64,000 bases of DNA from Nocardiopsis alkaliphila YIM 80379 (GTDB lineage Bacteria; Actinomycetota; Actinomycetes; Streptosporangiales; Streptosporangiaceae): positions 1 to 64,000 of the forward strand of contig NZ_ANBD01000039.1 of the NCBI RefSeq assembly GCF_000341005.1, in the 5' to 3' direction. The stretch's first letter is position 1. Each line of letters begins with the position of its first letter. Both the position numbers and the translations under genes were made by a program. Shown piece by piece: positions 37,614 to 45,822 of this stretch. The notes beneath the pieces are model-generated. The model ran no database searches, was not told the origin of the DNA, and saw only the letters and a program-made list of their open reading frames with translations.

Positions 37614-37655
37614 TCCTCGTCCCAAAGAGGGCCGTGGCCGTCCTGAAGCGAGAAA

Positions 37656-37687
37656 GCGGGCCCCGAGTCGCTCGACTCGGGGCCCGC
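37656..37687. terminator. strong bidirectional hairpin between htrA and mrp
   Basis: GCGGGCCCCGAGTCG (37656-37670) and CGACTCGGGGCCCGC (37673-37687) form a perfect 15-bp stem with a two-base spacer between the arms. The genes on either side converge. Confidence 0.8.
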
Positions 37688-37825
37688 GCGTGGTCTTTCG
37701 ACCGACCTTGGCGAACCACGGGGTCGACCATTCGGACGCCCTCAGGCCAAGGGAGAGCGGTAGGCGTGGGTGAGGACACCGTGTTCGCTATGACCCGCGT
37801 CCCTGACTCTCAGGCGCATCGAACG

Positions 37826-38965
37826 CTAGCGGCCGGCCGGGGAGATGCCCAACTGCATCCCGGCGAGCCCACGGGGCTTGGCGACCAGCTTCTCGGCGAT
37901 CGAGGTGATCACCTTGCTGGCCTCGGCCTCAGGGGTGCTCAGGACCAAAGGCTGCCCCTCGTCGCCGCCCTCGCGCAGGCGCGTGTCCAGTGGTACCTGG
38001 CCGAGCAGCGGGATCTCGGCGCCCAGGGTCTTGGTGAGCGTGTCGGCGACCTGCCGGCCACCACCCTGACCGAACAGGTACACCGGTTCGACGTCCGGGC
38101 TCGGCTGGTAGTACGACATGTTCTCGATGACACCGGCGATGCGCTGGTGCGTCTGCGCCGTGATGGCGCCGGCGCGCTCGGCGACCTCCGCGGCGGCCTG
38201 CTGCGGCGTGGTGACCACCAACAGTTCTGCGCCGGGCAGCATTTGCGCGACGGAGATGGCGATGTCGCCGGTGCCCGGAGGCAGGTCCATCAGCAAGACG
38301 TCCAGGTCGCCCCAGAAGACATCGGAGAGGAATTGTTGCAGGGCACGGTGCAGCATGGGACCACGCCAGACCACCGGCTGGTTGCCCTGGGTGAACATGC
38401 CGACCGAGATGACCTTGATGTCGTGCGCGGTGGGCGGAAGGATCATGTCCTCGACCTTGGTCGGGAAGTCCGACGCACCCAGCATGCGCGGTACGGAGTG
38501 GCCGTAGATGTCGGCGTCGACGACACCCACCTTGTGACCTTGGGCGGCGAGGGCCGCGGCGAGGTTGACGGTCACGGAAGACTTGCCGACACCGCCCTTG
38601 CCGGAGGCGACGGCGTAGACCTTGGTGAGCGAACTCGGCTTGGCGAAGGGGATCTCCTTCTCCGCCTGGCCGCCGCGCAGCTTGGTCTGGAGTTCCTTGC
38701 GCTGCTCGTCGCTCATCACGTCGAGTTCGACCTTGACGGAGGTGACGCCGGCGACCTTGGTCACCGCTTCACTCACGTCCTTTTCGATGCGACCCTTCAT
38801 CGGGCAGCCGGCCACCGTGAGGTAGATGCCGACGTGCACGGCACCGTCGTCGGCGATGTCGACGCTCTTGACCATCCCGAGGTCGGTGATGGGGCGGTGG
38901 ATCTCCGGGTCTTGCACCGTGGCCAGGGCTTCGTGTACCTGCTCGGTGGTTGCTGTGGAGGACAT
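37826..38965 (-). CDS. mrp: Mrp/ApbC-family iron-sulfur cluster carrier ATPase
   Basis: A 379-residue protein. The N-terminal DUF59-like domain (1-85) is followed by a MinD-type ATPase with deviant Walker A ASGKGGVGKSS (about 118-128), then LMDLPPGTGD (switch region). It carries Fe-S clusters to acceptor proteins. The CxxC pair that binds the cluster in many Mrp proteins is missing: ENMSYYQPSPDVEPVYLFG stands where CP-C occurs, as I recall also in other actinobacteria. Downstream of htrA in the convergent direction, as in Rv1223-Rv1229c, but tatB is absent between them. Confidence 0.93.
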   Translation of the reverse strand: MSSTATTEQVHEALATVQDPEIHRPITDLGMVKSVDIADDGAVHVGIYLTVAGCPMKGRIEKDVSEAVTKVAGVTSVKVELDVMSDEQRKELQTKLRGGQAEKEIPFAKPSSLTKVYAVASGKGGVGKSSVTVNLAAALAAQGHKVGVVDADIYGHSVPRMLGASDFPTKVEDMILPPTAHDIKVISVGMFTQGNQPVVWRGPMLHRALQQFLSDVFWGDLDVLLMDLPPGTGDIAISVAQMLPGAELLVVTTPQQAAAEVAERAGAITAQTHQRIAGVIENMSYYQPSPDVEPVYLFGQGGGRQVADTLTKTLGAEIPLLGQVPLDTRLREGGDEGQPLVLSTPEAEASKVITSIAEKLVAKPRGLAGMQLGISPAGR

Positions 38966-39163
38966 ATGCTCAATCGTAGGTCAGGGATGGGATGAACGGC
39001 CTGTGGTGTCGCTCCCAGGTCCTTCATCTTCAACGGTGGAGCGGCGTCCGGCTATTCCAGCCACGCGATGTTCGTGGACGTGACCGGATGCGCACGGTGA
39101 CCAGGTGATAACGGCGCGGTCTTAACGCGGCCGATACATGCCCGGATAGTAGTCTCGCGCACG

Positions 39164-40369
39164 ATGGGAAATGTGCCGCCACCGCATGGTTCGTCCTGGC
39201 CCGCTGCGCCCGAAGGGCCGGAAGGACGGGCTTTTGATGGCTTCGACGAGTCTCGGGAGCAGACCTGGGCGTGGCCGCCCGGGGGTGCGCGACAGACTCC
39301 GCCGGGTGGGCATCCGGCGCTGACTCCGGACCCTTCGGTGTGGGCTTGGCCACCGCCGCGTCCGGTGCGCACGAGTGGATTCGCCAGTGCGCCGATCCCC
39401 GATGGTGAGCCCTATCACAGGTTGGCCCGTACTCCACTGTTCCGGTGGTGGGTGCCGCCGCTGCTGGTCCTGGTCTTCGGAGTCCTGCTGTTCTTCCTGT
39501 GGGCCGGCGTCATGGTCGTGATGACCATCGTCGCCATCTACGGAGGTGGTGGCCTGGCCCCGGAGTCCGTCCGGGTCGGGGAGATCGCGGGGCTGGCCTT
39601 CGGGTTGGCGTCGATGGCCCTGCTCATACCGCTGGTGCTCTTCGTGGTCCGTGTGGTGCAGTGGCGCAGTGTCGGCTCGCTGATCTCGGTGGCGGGGTAC
39701 CTGCGTCGGCGCTGGTTGGGGGTCTGCCTACTGGTGGCCTTGGCCTTGGCGATGGTGTGCGCCCTGCTGGTGCCGATGCTCCCTGGAACCGCTTCCGAGG
39801 CCGCCGCCGTGGAGGCCACCCCCGCCGGTGGCGGTGCTCAGGTCCTGCTCGCCGCCATGACGGTGATCATCCTGTTGGTGCCCTTGCAGTCGGCGGCCGA
39901 GGAACTCACCATGCGCGGGTTGGTGATGCAGCTCGTGGGTTCACTGGGTGCACGTGATGGGCGGAGCGCCTTCTCTCGGGTACTGCGTTCCCCGTGGCCG
40001 GCGATCCTGGCGGGCGGAACCCTGTTCGGCGCGTTGTACGCCGCGACCCACCCTGGCCATGTGTGGACCACGGCCTCCCTGGTGTTGTTCGGGTTGGCGA
40101 TGTCCTGGCTGACCGTGCGTACCGGTGGTCTGGAGGCCGCCATCGGTCTGCACGTGGTCAACGGTCTGTTCCAGTTCACTCGGTGCGCCCTGGAAGGCCG
40201 GTTGTCGGAGGTGGGGACCGGAGTGGTCATCGGGGCCGGACTTCCGATGGGTGCCGACACCCCGTTGACCCTGGCCGTCACCTTCGCCCAGGTGGGTCTG
40301 TACTCGCTCCTGGTACTGCTCTGTGCCTCCCGTCTCGGAGTGCGCGGCCGCAGCGCCGTCCGTGCCTAG
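39164..40369 (+). CDS. CPBP-family intramembrane metalloprotease
   Basis: A 401-residue protein with about eight hydrophobic helices and a 90-residue proline-rich hydrophilic N-terminus. The CPBP (Rce1/Abi) signature is AAEELTMRGLVMQ (about 243-255), the EExxxR motif, with later helices carrying ATHPGHVWTTASLVLFGLA and GLHVVNGLFQFT, whose histidines complete the site. Members cleave prenylated or other membrane substrates, or give bacteriocin immunity. ATG 39164 has no obvious ribosome site. Its stop overlaps the convergent gtrA-like gene by four bases. Confidence 0.88.
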   Translation: MGNVPPPHGSSWPAAPEGPEGRAFDGFDESREQTWAWPPGGARQTPPGGHPALTPDPSVWAWPPPRPVRTSGFASAPIPDGEPYHRLARTPLFRWWVPPLLVLVFGVLLFFLWAGVMVVMTIVAIYGGGGLAPESVRVGEIAGLAFGLASMALLIPLVLFVVRVVQWRSVGSLISVAGYLRRRWLGVCLLVALALAMVCALLVPMLPGTASEAAAVEATPAGGGAQVLLAAMTVIILLVPLQSAAEELTMRGLVMQLVGSLGARDGRSAFSRVLRSPWPAILAGGTLFGALYAATHPGHVWTTASLVLFGLAMSWLTVRTGGLEAAIGLHVVNGLFQFTRCALEGRLSEVGTGVVIGAGLPMGADTPLTLAVTFAQVGLYSLLVLLCASRLGVRGRSAVRA

Positions 40370-40944
40370 GCGGTGTCCCTCGCCGAAACCTCCGGGGCAT
40401 CGAAGCGGCCCTCGGTTTCGGGGAGGGCGGGGAAGACCCAGGTCCGGTAGGCGAAGAAGCGGAACAGCGTGCCCAGCCCCACTCCCACGACATTGCCCGC
40501 GACGTTGCTCGCCAACGGGCCTTGTAGGCCCAACACGTACACGGCGAAACCCAGACAACCCACCTGGATGAGCATGCCCACACCGTTCATCACCAAGAAC
40601 AGGAAGGTCTCTCTGCCGTAGCCGGTGCGGGCGCGATCGGCGAAGGTCCAGAACCGGTTGCCGATGAAGGCCACCGCGATCGCACAGGAGGTCCCGGCCA
40701 CCTGACCGACGATCAAAGGCAGGTCGGTGGTACCCCAGATCAGGTTGGTGATGGCCAACTGGATCACGTAGGCGATGGCGCCCACCGAGCCGAACCTGCC
40801 CACCTCACCGGTGAACCGGGCGATGCGTGGGTGTCGGTCGAGGAACTCGCGCACGAGCTGGGCCTCCAGTCCTGTGGGCTCGCGGGGCGGGGAGCGGGAC
40901 TCGGGCGGAGTACCCGTACGCCCTAGACTCTGGTCGGGGGCCAT
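40366..40944 (-). CDS. GtrA-family membrane protein
   Basis: A 192-residue protein with four helices of the GtrA type: FGSVGAIAYVIQLAITNLIW, then AGTSCAIAVAFIGNRFWTFA, FLFLVMNGVGMLIQVGCLGF and GNVVGVGLGTLFRFFAYRTW. GtrA proteins probably move lipid-linked sugars across the membrane. The gene is divergent from purK, the same arrangement as Rv3277-Rv3276c. ATG at 40944 marks the start of a short charged tail; the frame is open further upstream but that lies across purK. Confidence 0.88.
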   Translation of the reverse strand: MAPDQSLGRTGTPPESRSPPREPTGLEAQLVREFLDRHPRIARFTGEVGRFGSVGAIAYVIQLAITNLIWGTTDLPLIVGQVAGTSCAIAVAFIGNRFWTFADRARTGYGRETFLFLVMNGVGMLIQVGCLGFAVYVLGLQGPLASNVAGNVVGVGLGTLFRFFAYRTWVFPALPETEGRFDAPEVSARDTA

Positions 40945-41044
40945 GAGGAAGACCCCGGCCGCGGGTTCCGAGCCGAACGGCCAGGTTCCGGCATGGTCGG
41001 GACCGCCCCGCATCCGCGGTTGACGAGCATTGAGTTGAGGAACT

Positions 41045-42202
41045 GTGAGCGAGCGTAACCGCATCATCCCCCGGGTGGGAATGGTGGGCGGAGGCCAACT
41101 CTCCCGGATGACGCACCAGGCCGGTATCGGCTTGGGGGTGGAATTCTCGGTCCTGGCCGCGAGCCCCACCGACAGCGCGGCCCTGGTCTGCGGTGACGTC
41201 ACCATCGGTGACGATCGTGGTGCCGACGACGTCTTGGCGTTCGCCAAGGCGCACGACGTCGTCACCTTCGACCACGAACACGTGCCCGAGCCGGTCCTTC
41301 GGGCGGTGGAGGAGTCCGGCGGACTGCTGCGCCCGAGCCGTGACGCCCTGCGTTTCGCCCAGGACAAGCTGCGTATGCGCACCCGTATGGCCGAACTGGG
41401 AGCCCCCTCGCCCCGCTGGCGGGCGGTGACCGCCCTGGAGCACGCCACCGCGTTCGCGGAAGGGGCCGGATGGCCGGTCGTGCTCAAGGCGGCGCGCGGC
41501 GGCTACGACGGCAAAGGCGTGTGGGTCGTGGCCGATTCCGAGCAGGTGCGCGAGGTCGTGGAACGCGCGGCCGCCGAGGACGTACCACTGCTGGTCGAAG
41601 AGAAGGTCGACTTCGTTCGTGAACTCGCCGTGCAGGTGGCCCGTTCCCCGCACGGTCAGGTGGCGGTCTACCCGGTCGTGGAGACCGTGCAACGCGATGG
41701 TGTCTGCCACGAGGTCATCGCCCCCGCTCCGGGCTTGAGCGAGGCGAAGGCCACCCGAGCCCAGCGGTTGGCCATCGAGATCGCGCACGCGCTGGAGGTC
41801 ACCGGTGTGCTCGCGGTGGAGTTGTTCGAGACCGTGGACGGGGTGATCGTCAACGAACTGGCCATGCGTCCGCACAACTCGGGGCACTGGAGCATCGAAG
41901 GTGCCCGCACCTCCCAATTCGAGCAGCATCTGCGGGCCGTGCTCGACCTGCCGTTGGGTTCGCCGCGCACCAACGCCCCCTACACCGTCATGGCCAACCT
42001 GCTGGGCGGTGCGGACCCCGACGTCTACGGCCGCTATCTGCACGTCATGGCCAAGGACCCCGAGGTGAAGATGCACTTCTATGGCAAGGGTGTGCGTCCG
42101 GGCCGCAAGATCGGGCACGTCACCGTGATGGGCGACGACTACCGGGACCTGCTGGAGCGCGCCCGTGACGCCGCAAGCTACCTGCGAGGAGACCAGCTGT
42201 GA
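41045..42202 (+). CDS. purK: 5-(carboxyamino)imidazole ribonucleotide synthase
   Basis: A 385-residue ATP-grasp enzyme that uses ATP and bicarbonate to carboxylate aminoimidazole ribonucleotide, a step in purine synthesis. Motifs include [17 protein letters not shown] at the N-terminus, [18 protein letters not shown] (ATP-binding, about 140-158) and [18 protein letters not shown] then [17 protein letters not shown] (metal/ATP site, about 280). GTG start with GAGG five bases upstream. It overlaps purE by four bases. Confidence 0.95.
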   Translation: MSERNRIIPRVGMVGGGQLSRMTHQAGIGLGVEFSVLAASPTDSAALVCGDVTIGDDRGADDVLAFAKAHDVVTFDHEHVPEPVLRAVEESGGLLRPSRDALRFAQDKLRMRTRMAELGAPSPRWRAVTALEHATAFAEGAGWPVVLKAARGGYDGKGVWVVADSEQVREVVERAAAEDVPLLVEEKVDFVRELAVQVARSPHGQVAVYPVVETVQRDGVCHEVIAPAPGLSEAKATRAQRLAIEIAHALEVTGVLAVELFETVDGVIVNELAMRPHNSGHWSIEGARTSQFEQHLRAVLDLPLGSPRTNAPYTVMANLLGGADPDVYGRYLHVMAKDPEVKMHFYGKGVRPGRKIGHVTVMGDDYRDLLERARDAASYLRGDQL

Positions 42203-42732
42203 CCGAGAACAGGCCCGTGGTGGGCATCGTGATGGGGTCGGACTCGGACTGGCCGGTGATGCGCGAGGCGGCCGAGGCCCTGCGCGAATTCGACGTGCCG
42301 TTCGAGGCGGACGTGGTCTCGGCGCACCGTATGCCGCACGAGATGATCTCCTACGGCACGGAAGCGGCCGGTCGAGGATTGAAGGCGATCATCGCCGGGG
42401 CGGGCGGCGCCGCCCACCTGCCGGGCATGCTGGCCTCGGTGACCACGCTGCCGGTGATCGGTGTGCCCGTGCCGCTGAAGTACCTGGACGGGATGGACTC
42501 GCTGTTGTCCATCGTGCAGATGCCCGCCGGGGTGCCGGTGGCGACGGTGGCGGTGGGCGCGGCGCGCAACGCGGGCCTGTTGGCGGTGCGCCAGCTGGCC
42601 GCGCACGATCCGGAGCTGGCCGAGCGAATGGCCCACTTCCAGGAGGAGTTGAAGTCGCAGGCGCACGCCAAGGGCGAGAAGTTGCGGCGTGAGGTCGCCG
42701 AGGGTGGCAGGCCCATGGGTTTCAGCATGTAG
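42199..42732 (+). CDS. purE: N5-carboxyaminoimidazole ribonucleotide mutase
   Basis: A 177-residue class I PurE enzyme that moves the carboxyl group to C4 of the imidazole in purine synthesis. The substrate loops are [13 protein letters not shown] (about 9-21), [11 protein letters not shown] (about 39-49) and [14 protein letters not shown] (about 66-79). Overlaps purK by GTGA. A 10-bp hairpin follows. Confidence 0.95.
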   Translation: MTENRPVVGIVMGSDSDWPVMREAAEALREFDVPFEADVVSAHRMPHEMISYGTEAAGRGLKAIIAGAGGAAHLPGMLASVTTLPVIGVPVPLKYLDGMDSLLSIVQMPAGVPVATVAVGAARNAGLLAVRQLAAHDPELAERMAHFQEELKSQAHAKGEKLRREVAEGGRPMGFSM

Positions 42733-42745
42733 CGGGTGCTTCTTC

Positions 42746-42776
42746 GGCCCCGGTGTTCCACGAGGGCACCGGGGCC
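42746..42776. terminator. hairpin after purKE
   Basis: GGCCCCGGTG (42746-42755) and CACCGGGGCC (42767-42776), a perfect 10-bp stem with an 11-base loop, between purE and the convergent tetR gene. Confidence 0.7.
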
Positions 42777-42791
42777 GCGGTGTGCCCGGGA

Positions 42792-43364
42792 TCAGTCCAC
42801 CTGGGGCAGTAGGGCCCGGATTCCGTCCAAGGCCTGCTCGACGGTGGGCAGTGAGGTGGGGTCCACCAGGTACTGGAGCACGTAGCCGGTGACGAGGTTG
42901 TAGACCATCGATCCCAGTCCCGCGACGGTGTCGTGGTCGACCTCCTCGGAGGTGACGCCGAGGATCAGGGCGGCGAGTTCCCTACGGCCCCCGAGGATCC
43001 CCTCGGCCAGAGTGGTACGCAGGCCCTCGTCGAACTGGGAGTGGGCGAAGGCCTGGAGGCTCGCCACCATCAGGTCTCGGTGGTCGGGAAGGGTGCTGAA
43101 CAGGGAGGTGAGCAGCAGACGGGTCCGGTTCTCCGCGGTGCTGGGTCCGGCGTCGCGGATGGCCTCTTCGAATGCGTCGCCCCATTCGCTGCTGGCCTCG
43201 ATCAGGGCGGTGTTCATCAGGTTGTCCTTGGACCCGAAGTGGTAGCCGATGGAGGCCAGGTGGGCGCCTGACGCGGCGGCGATGTCGCGGGCCGTGGTCT
43301 TGCTGTAACCCTTTTCGGTCAGGCATTTCTTGGCGCCGGCCAGCAGGTCCTCACGTTGGCTCAT
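42792..43364 (-). CDS. TetR-family transcriptional regulator
   Basis: A 190-residue TetR-type repressor. The N-terminal helix-turn-helix is AKKCLTEKGYSKTTARDIAA then HLASIGYHFGSKDNLMNTAL (about 12-52); the remainder is the ligand-binding helical domain. Divergent from an MFS transporter, with two identical 15-bp sites between them, so it probably represses the transporter and itself until a compound binds. AGGGTGG precedes the ATG. Ligand unknown. Confidence 0.92.
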   Translation of the reverse strand: MSQREDLLAGAKKCLTEKGYSKTTARDIAAASGAHLASIGYHFGSKDNLMNTALIEASSEWGDAFEEAIRDAGPSTAENRTRLLLTSLFSTLPDHRDLMVASLQAFAHSQFDEGLRTTLAEGILGGRRELAALILGVTSEEVDHDTVAGLGSMVYNLVTGYVLQYLVDPTSLPTVEQALDGIRALLPQVD

Positions 43365-43379
43365 GCGTCCACCCTAACA

Positions 43380-43394
43380 TTTTGACGTACGTAC
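43380..43394. promoter_or_regulatory. TetR operator copy 1
   Basis: TTTTGACGTACGTAC with the palindromic core GTACGTAC, 16 bp upstream of the tetR start. An identical copy lies 29 bp away. Confidence 0.7.
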
Positions 43395-43408
43395 ATATTG
43401 ACGGCTGA

Positions 43409-43423
43409 TTTTGACGTACGTAC
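43409..43423. promoter_or_regulatory. TetR operator copy 2
   Basis: Second exact copy of TTTTGACGTACGTAC, 11 bp before the transporter ATG. With the following G it gives a 10-bp palindrome CGTACGTACG (43415-43424). Confidence 0.7.
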
Positions 43424-43433
43424 GATCAAAGGC

Positions 43434-44981
43434 ATGGAAGCGACACGCACACCACCACGCGCCACCGCCCGAACCTGGGCCGCACTGGTCGTCCTGCTCG
43501 TCCCCGCGCTGCTGGTCGCCATGGACCTGTCGGTGCTCTTCGTCGCCGCGCCCGCCATCGCCCAGGACCTCCGGCCCACGGCCACCCAGTGGCTGTGGAT
43601 GATGGACGTCTACGGCTTCGTCCTGGCCGGTCTCCTGGTCAGCATGGGTTCGCTCGGTGACCGGGTCGGGCGTCGAAGGCTGCTCCTCGCCGGAGCGCTG
43701 CTCTTCGGTCTCGCCTCCGCCCTGCTCGCCTTCGCACCGGGCAGCGAGCTCTTCATCGCCGGACGTGCCCTGCTCGGCCTGGCCGGGGCCACCCTGGCCC
43801 CCTCCACGCTCTCCCTGATCCGGAGCATGTTCACCGATCCCGGGCAGCGGGCCACCGCCGTGGGCGCCTGGACGATCGCCTTCACCGGTGGAGCCGTCGC
43901 CGGGCCCGTCTTCGGCGGAGTGCTGCTGGAGTTCTTCGCCTGGGGATCGGTGTTCCTCATCAACCTGCCGCTCATGGCCCTGCTCCTGGTGGCCGGGCCC
44001 CTCCTGGTGCCGGAGACGCGTGATCCCCAGGGTGCCCGGTTCGACCTGCCCGGCGCGGGACTGTCCCTGGTCGCGGTGCTGGGTCTGGTCTACGCGGCCA
44101 AGCGCTTGGTCGAACACGGCGTCGAGGTCCAGGGCGGGGTGGCCCTGGTGCTCGGTGCGGCCTTCGGTGTCCTGTTCGTGGTGCGGCAGCGTCGCGTGGC
44201 GCACCCGCTCATCGACGTGACGCTGTTCGCCCGGCCGGCCTTCAGTGCGGCGGTCGGCGGCAACGCGGCCGTGTCCTTCGCCGCGGCCGGGATGGGGCTG
44301 CTCACGTTCACGTTCCTACAGAGCGTGCACGGGCTCAGTCCGCTGCACGCGGCGCTGTGGACGCTGCCCACCTTCGCCACCACCGCCTTGGGAGCTGTTC
44401 TGGGCAGCCTGCTCGCCCCGCGGGTGCGCCCCGCTCCGCTCATGGCGACCGGGTTGGCCGTGGGAGCCCTCGGGTTCGCCATGGTCTCCCTGGTGGACCC
44501 GGACACACCGCTGCCGCTGTTCATCGGGGCCTACGGGCTGATCGGCATGGGCGCCGGTGTGGTGGGGACCCTGGCCAACACCCTGGTTCTGGCCACCGCC
44601 CCGCCCGAACGCGCCGGCGCCGCCGCCGGGGTGTCGGAGACCAGCGCCGAGTTCGGTGCCGCCCTGAGCATCGCGACCCTGGGAACGGTGGCGACGGGCA
44701 TCTACCGTTCGGCGATGGGCGGAGTCGAGGGGCCGGCGGGAGAGACCGTGGCCGGCGCGGTCGCCATGGCGCCCCACCTGCCGAAGGCCGAAGGGAACGC
44801 CTTGCTGGAAGCGGCCTTCGACGCCTACACCGACGGTCTCAACATCGCCGCCCTGGGCGCCGCCGGGGCGCTGGCGGCGTTGGCCGTCGCCGTTCTGGTG
44901 GCCCTACGTCGGATTCCGGCGGGTGTCGAGGCGCCCGAGCACCACGAACCGGAACCCGACTCCGCCCGGGTCGGTTCCTAG
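43434..44981 (+). CDS. MFS drug efflux transporter, DHA2 type
   Basis: A 515-residue transporter with about fourteen hydrophobic helices. The DHA2/QacA-like signatures are LDLSVLFVAAP-type text (MDLSVLFVAAPAIAQDL, about 30-46), LVSMGSLGDRVGRRRLLLAG (about 75, motif A) and GWTIAF-like AVGAWTIAFTGGAVAGPVFG (about 145, motif C of antiporters). It likely expels a drug or other toxic compound by proton exchange. ATG 43434 lies right after the operators. Its 3' end overlaps the convergent TNT-like gene by four bases. Confidence 0.92.
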   Translation: MEATRTPPRATARTWAALVVLLVPALLVAMDLSVLFVAAPAIAQDLRPTATQWLWMMDVYGFVLAGLLVSMGSLGDRVGRRRLLLAGALLFGLASALLAFAPGSELFIAGRALLGLAGATLAPSTLSLIRSMFTDPGQRATAVGAWTIAFTGGAVAGPVFGGVLLEFFAWGSVFLINLPLMALLLVAGPLLVPETRDPQGARFDLPGAGLSLVAVLGLVYAAKRLVEHGVEVQGGVALVLGAAFGVLFVVRQRRVAHPLIDVTLFARPAFSAAVGGNAAVSFAAAGMGLLTFTFLQSVHGLSPLHAALWTLPTFATTALGAVLGSLLAPRVRPAPLMATGLAVGALGFAMVSLVDPDTPLPLFIGAYGLIGMGAGVVGTLANTLVLATAPPERAGAAAGVSETSAEFGAALSIATLGTVATGIYRSAMGGVEGPAGETVAGAVAMAPHLPKAEGNALLEAAFDAYTDGLNIAALGAAGALAALAVAVLVALRRIPAGVEAPEHHEPEPDSARVGS

Positions 44982-45694
44982 ACCGCGTACTCGTCGGGGA
45001 GGACGCACTCCTCGGCGGGGCGCTGGTCCAGGTAGTCCCATTCCAAGAGGTCGTTGACCGGTACGTAGCCATCGCCCTCGGCCTCGGGGACCTCTTCGGC
45101 CGGGACCAGGAGCTGTTCTCCGCCGCCGGGCTGTTCGAAGTGCGGCGCGATCGGTCCCACCCACGCCTTGATGGGTAGGACCACCTCGTAGCAGTTGTAG
45201 TTGTGCTCGGCCCCGTCCGGCCAGGTGTTCAAGGAGTCCGGCGGTAGGGCGCGCTCAGCGAACGGTGCACCCGCCGGGGCGAGGAAGGTGCCCCAAGGGG
45301 AGCCGAAGCGGTCCAGCATCCATCCTTCGGGTAGTTCCTGGAGTTCTTTCAACGGGCGTCCGTCCTCGACCACGAAACCGTCGTGTTCGGGGTAGTCCCA
45401 GCCCTCGTCGGTGGCCCACCGATCCAGGAACTCGACCGGGGAGAGGCCCCCGAAACGGTCGTAGCCCTCCACCAGTTCGCCGACGGGTCCGTCGGTGGGG
45501 AGTTCGGCCGGTCCCAGCCTCGGGTCGCCGCACAGGTACCGTTCCAGCTCTTCCTCGCTGGGCGGTGGTTCCAGTACGGGGCACTCGCCGGTCGGCGCCG
45601 GCGGTGGCGTGGGAAGGGATTCGTCGGCCAGGGCGGGCCAGACGCCGAACACCAGGGTCAGGCTCGTGGCGGCCACCACGTGAAAGAGGGACAT
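44978..45694 (-). CDS. secreted TNT-like NAD+ glycohydrolase candidate
   Basis: A 238-residue exported protein. A signal peptide (HVVAATSLTLVFGVWPALA, cleavage near residue 23) is followed by a region with two cysteines (C38, C55) and, from about 118, a TNT domain (DUF4237): LPEGWMLDRFG, FLAPAGAPFAERALPP and PHFEQPGGGEQLLVP. TNT domains, as in the C-terminus of M. tuberculosis CpnT, cleave NAD+. R129 and Q194 are 65 residues apart, the spacing I recall for R757 and Q822 of TNT; H164 would match H792. The protein may act as a secreted toxin. No immunity-like gene adjoins it. GGAG lies six bases before the ATG. Confidence 0.75.
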   Translation of the reverse strand: MSLFHVVAATSLTLVFGVWPALADESLPTPPPAPTGECPVLEPPPSEEELERYLCGDPRLGPAELPTDGPVGELVEGYDRFGGLSPVEFLDRWATDEGWDYPEHDGFVVEDGRPLKELQELPEGWMLDRFGSPWGTFLAPAGAPFAERALPPDSLNTWPDGAEHNYNCYEVVLPIKAWVGPIAPHFEQPGGGEQLLVPAEEVPEAEGDGYVPVNDLLEWDYLDQRPAEECVLPDEYAV

Positions 45695-45710
45695 CGGACT
45701 CCGTTCGACT

Positions 45711-45754
45711 GTTCACTACTACGCGTCATTGAAAGAACGCGAATAGTAGTGAAC
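45711..45754. repeat. long nested dyad upstream of the TNT-like gene
   Basis: GTTCACTACTA (45711-45721) and TAGTAGTGAAC (45744-45754) are a perfect 11-bp inverted repeat; just inside them CGCGT (45722-45726) and ACGCG (45737-45741) also pair, leaving a two-base bulge. The dyad lies 17 bp upstream of the gene's ATG on the minus strand, in the promoter or leader. Confidence 0.7.
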
Positions 45755-45777
45755 CACGTCGGGGGTCTGGACACACG

Positions 45778-45805
45778 AACGGCCGTCCCGAGTGGGACGG
45801 CCGTT
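45778..45805. terminator. hairpin after the UDP-glucose dehydrogenase gene
   Basis: AACGGCCGTCCC (45778-45789) and GGGACGGCCGTT (45794-45805) form a perfect 12-bp stem with a four-base loop, 18 bases after the dehydrogenase stop. Confidence 0.75.
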
Positions 45806-45822
45806 GGGTCGAATTCAGGTGC

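Noticed and set aside
40945..41487. Upstream extension of the gtrA-like frame across purK
   Set aside because: It would overlap purK completely on the other strand; the ATG at 40944 is enough for the full GtrA fold.
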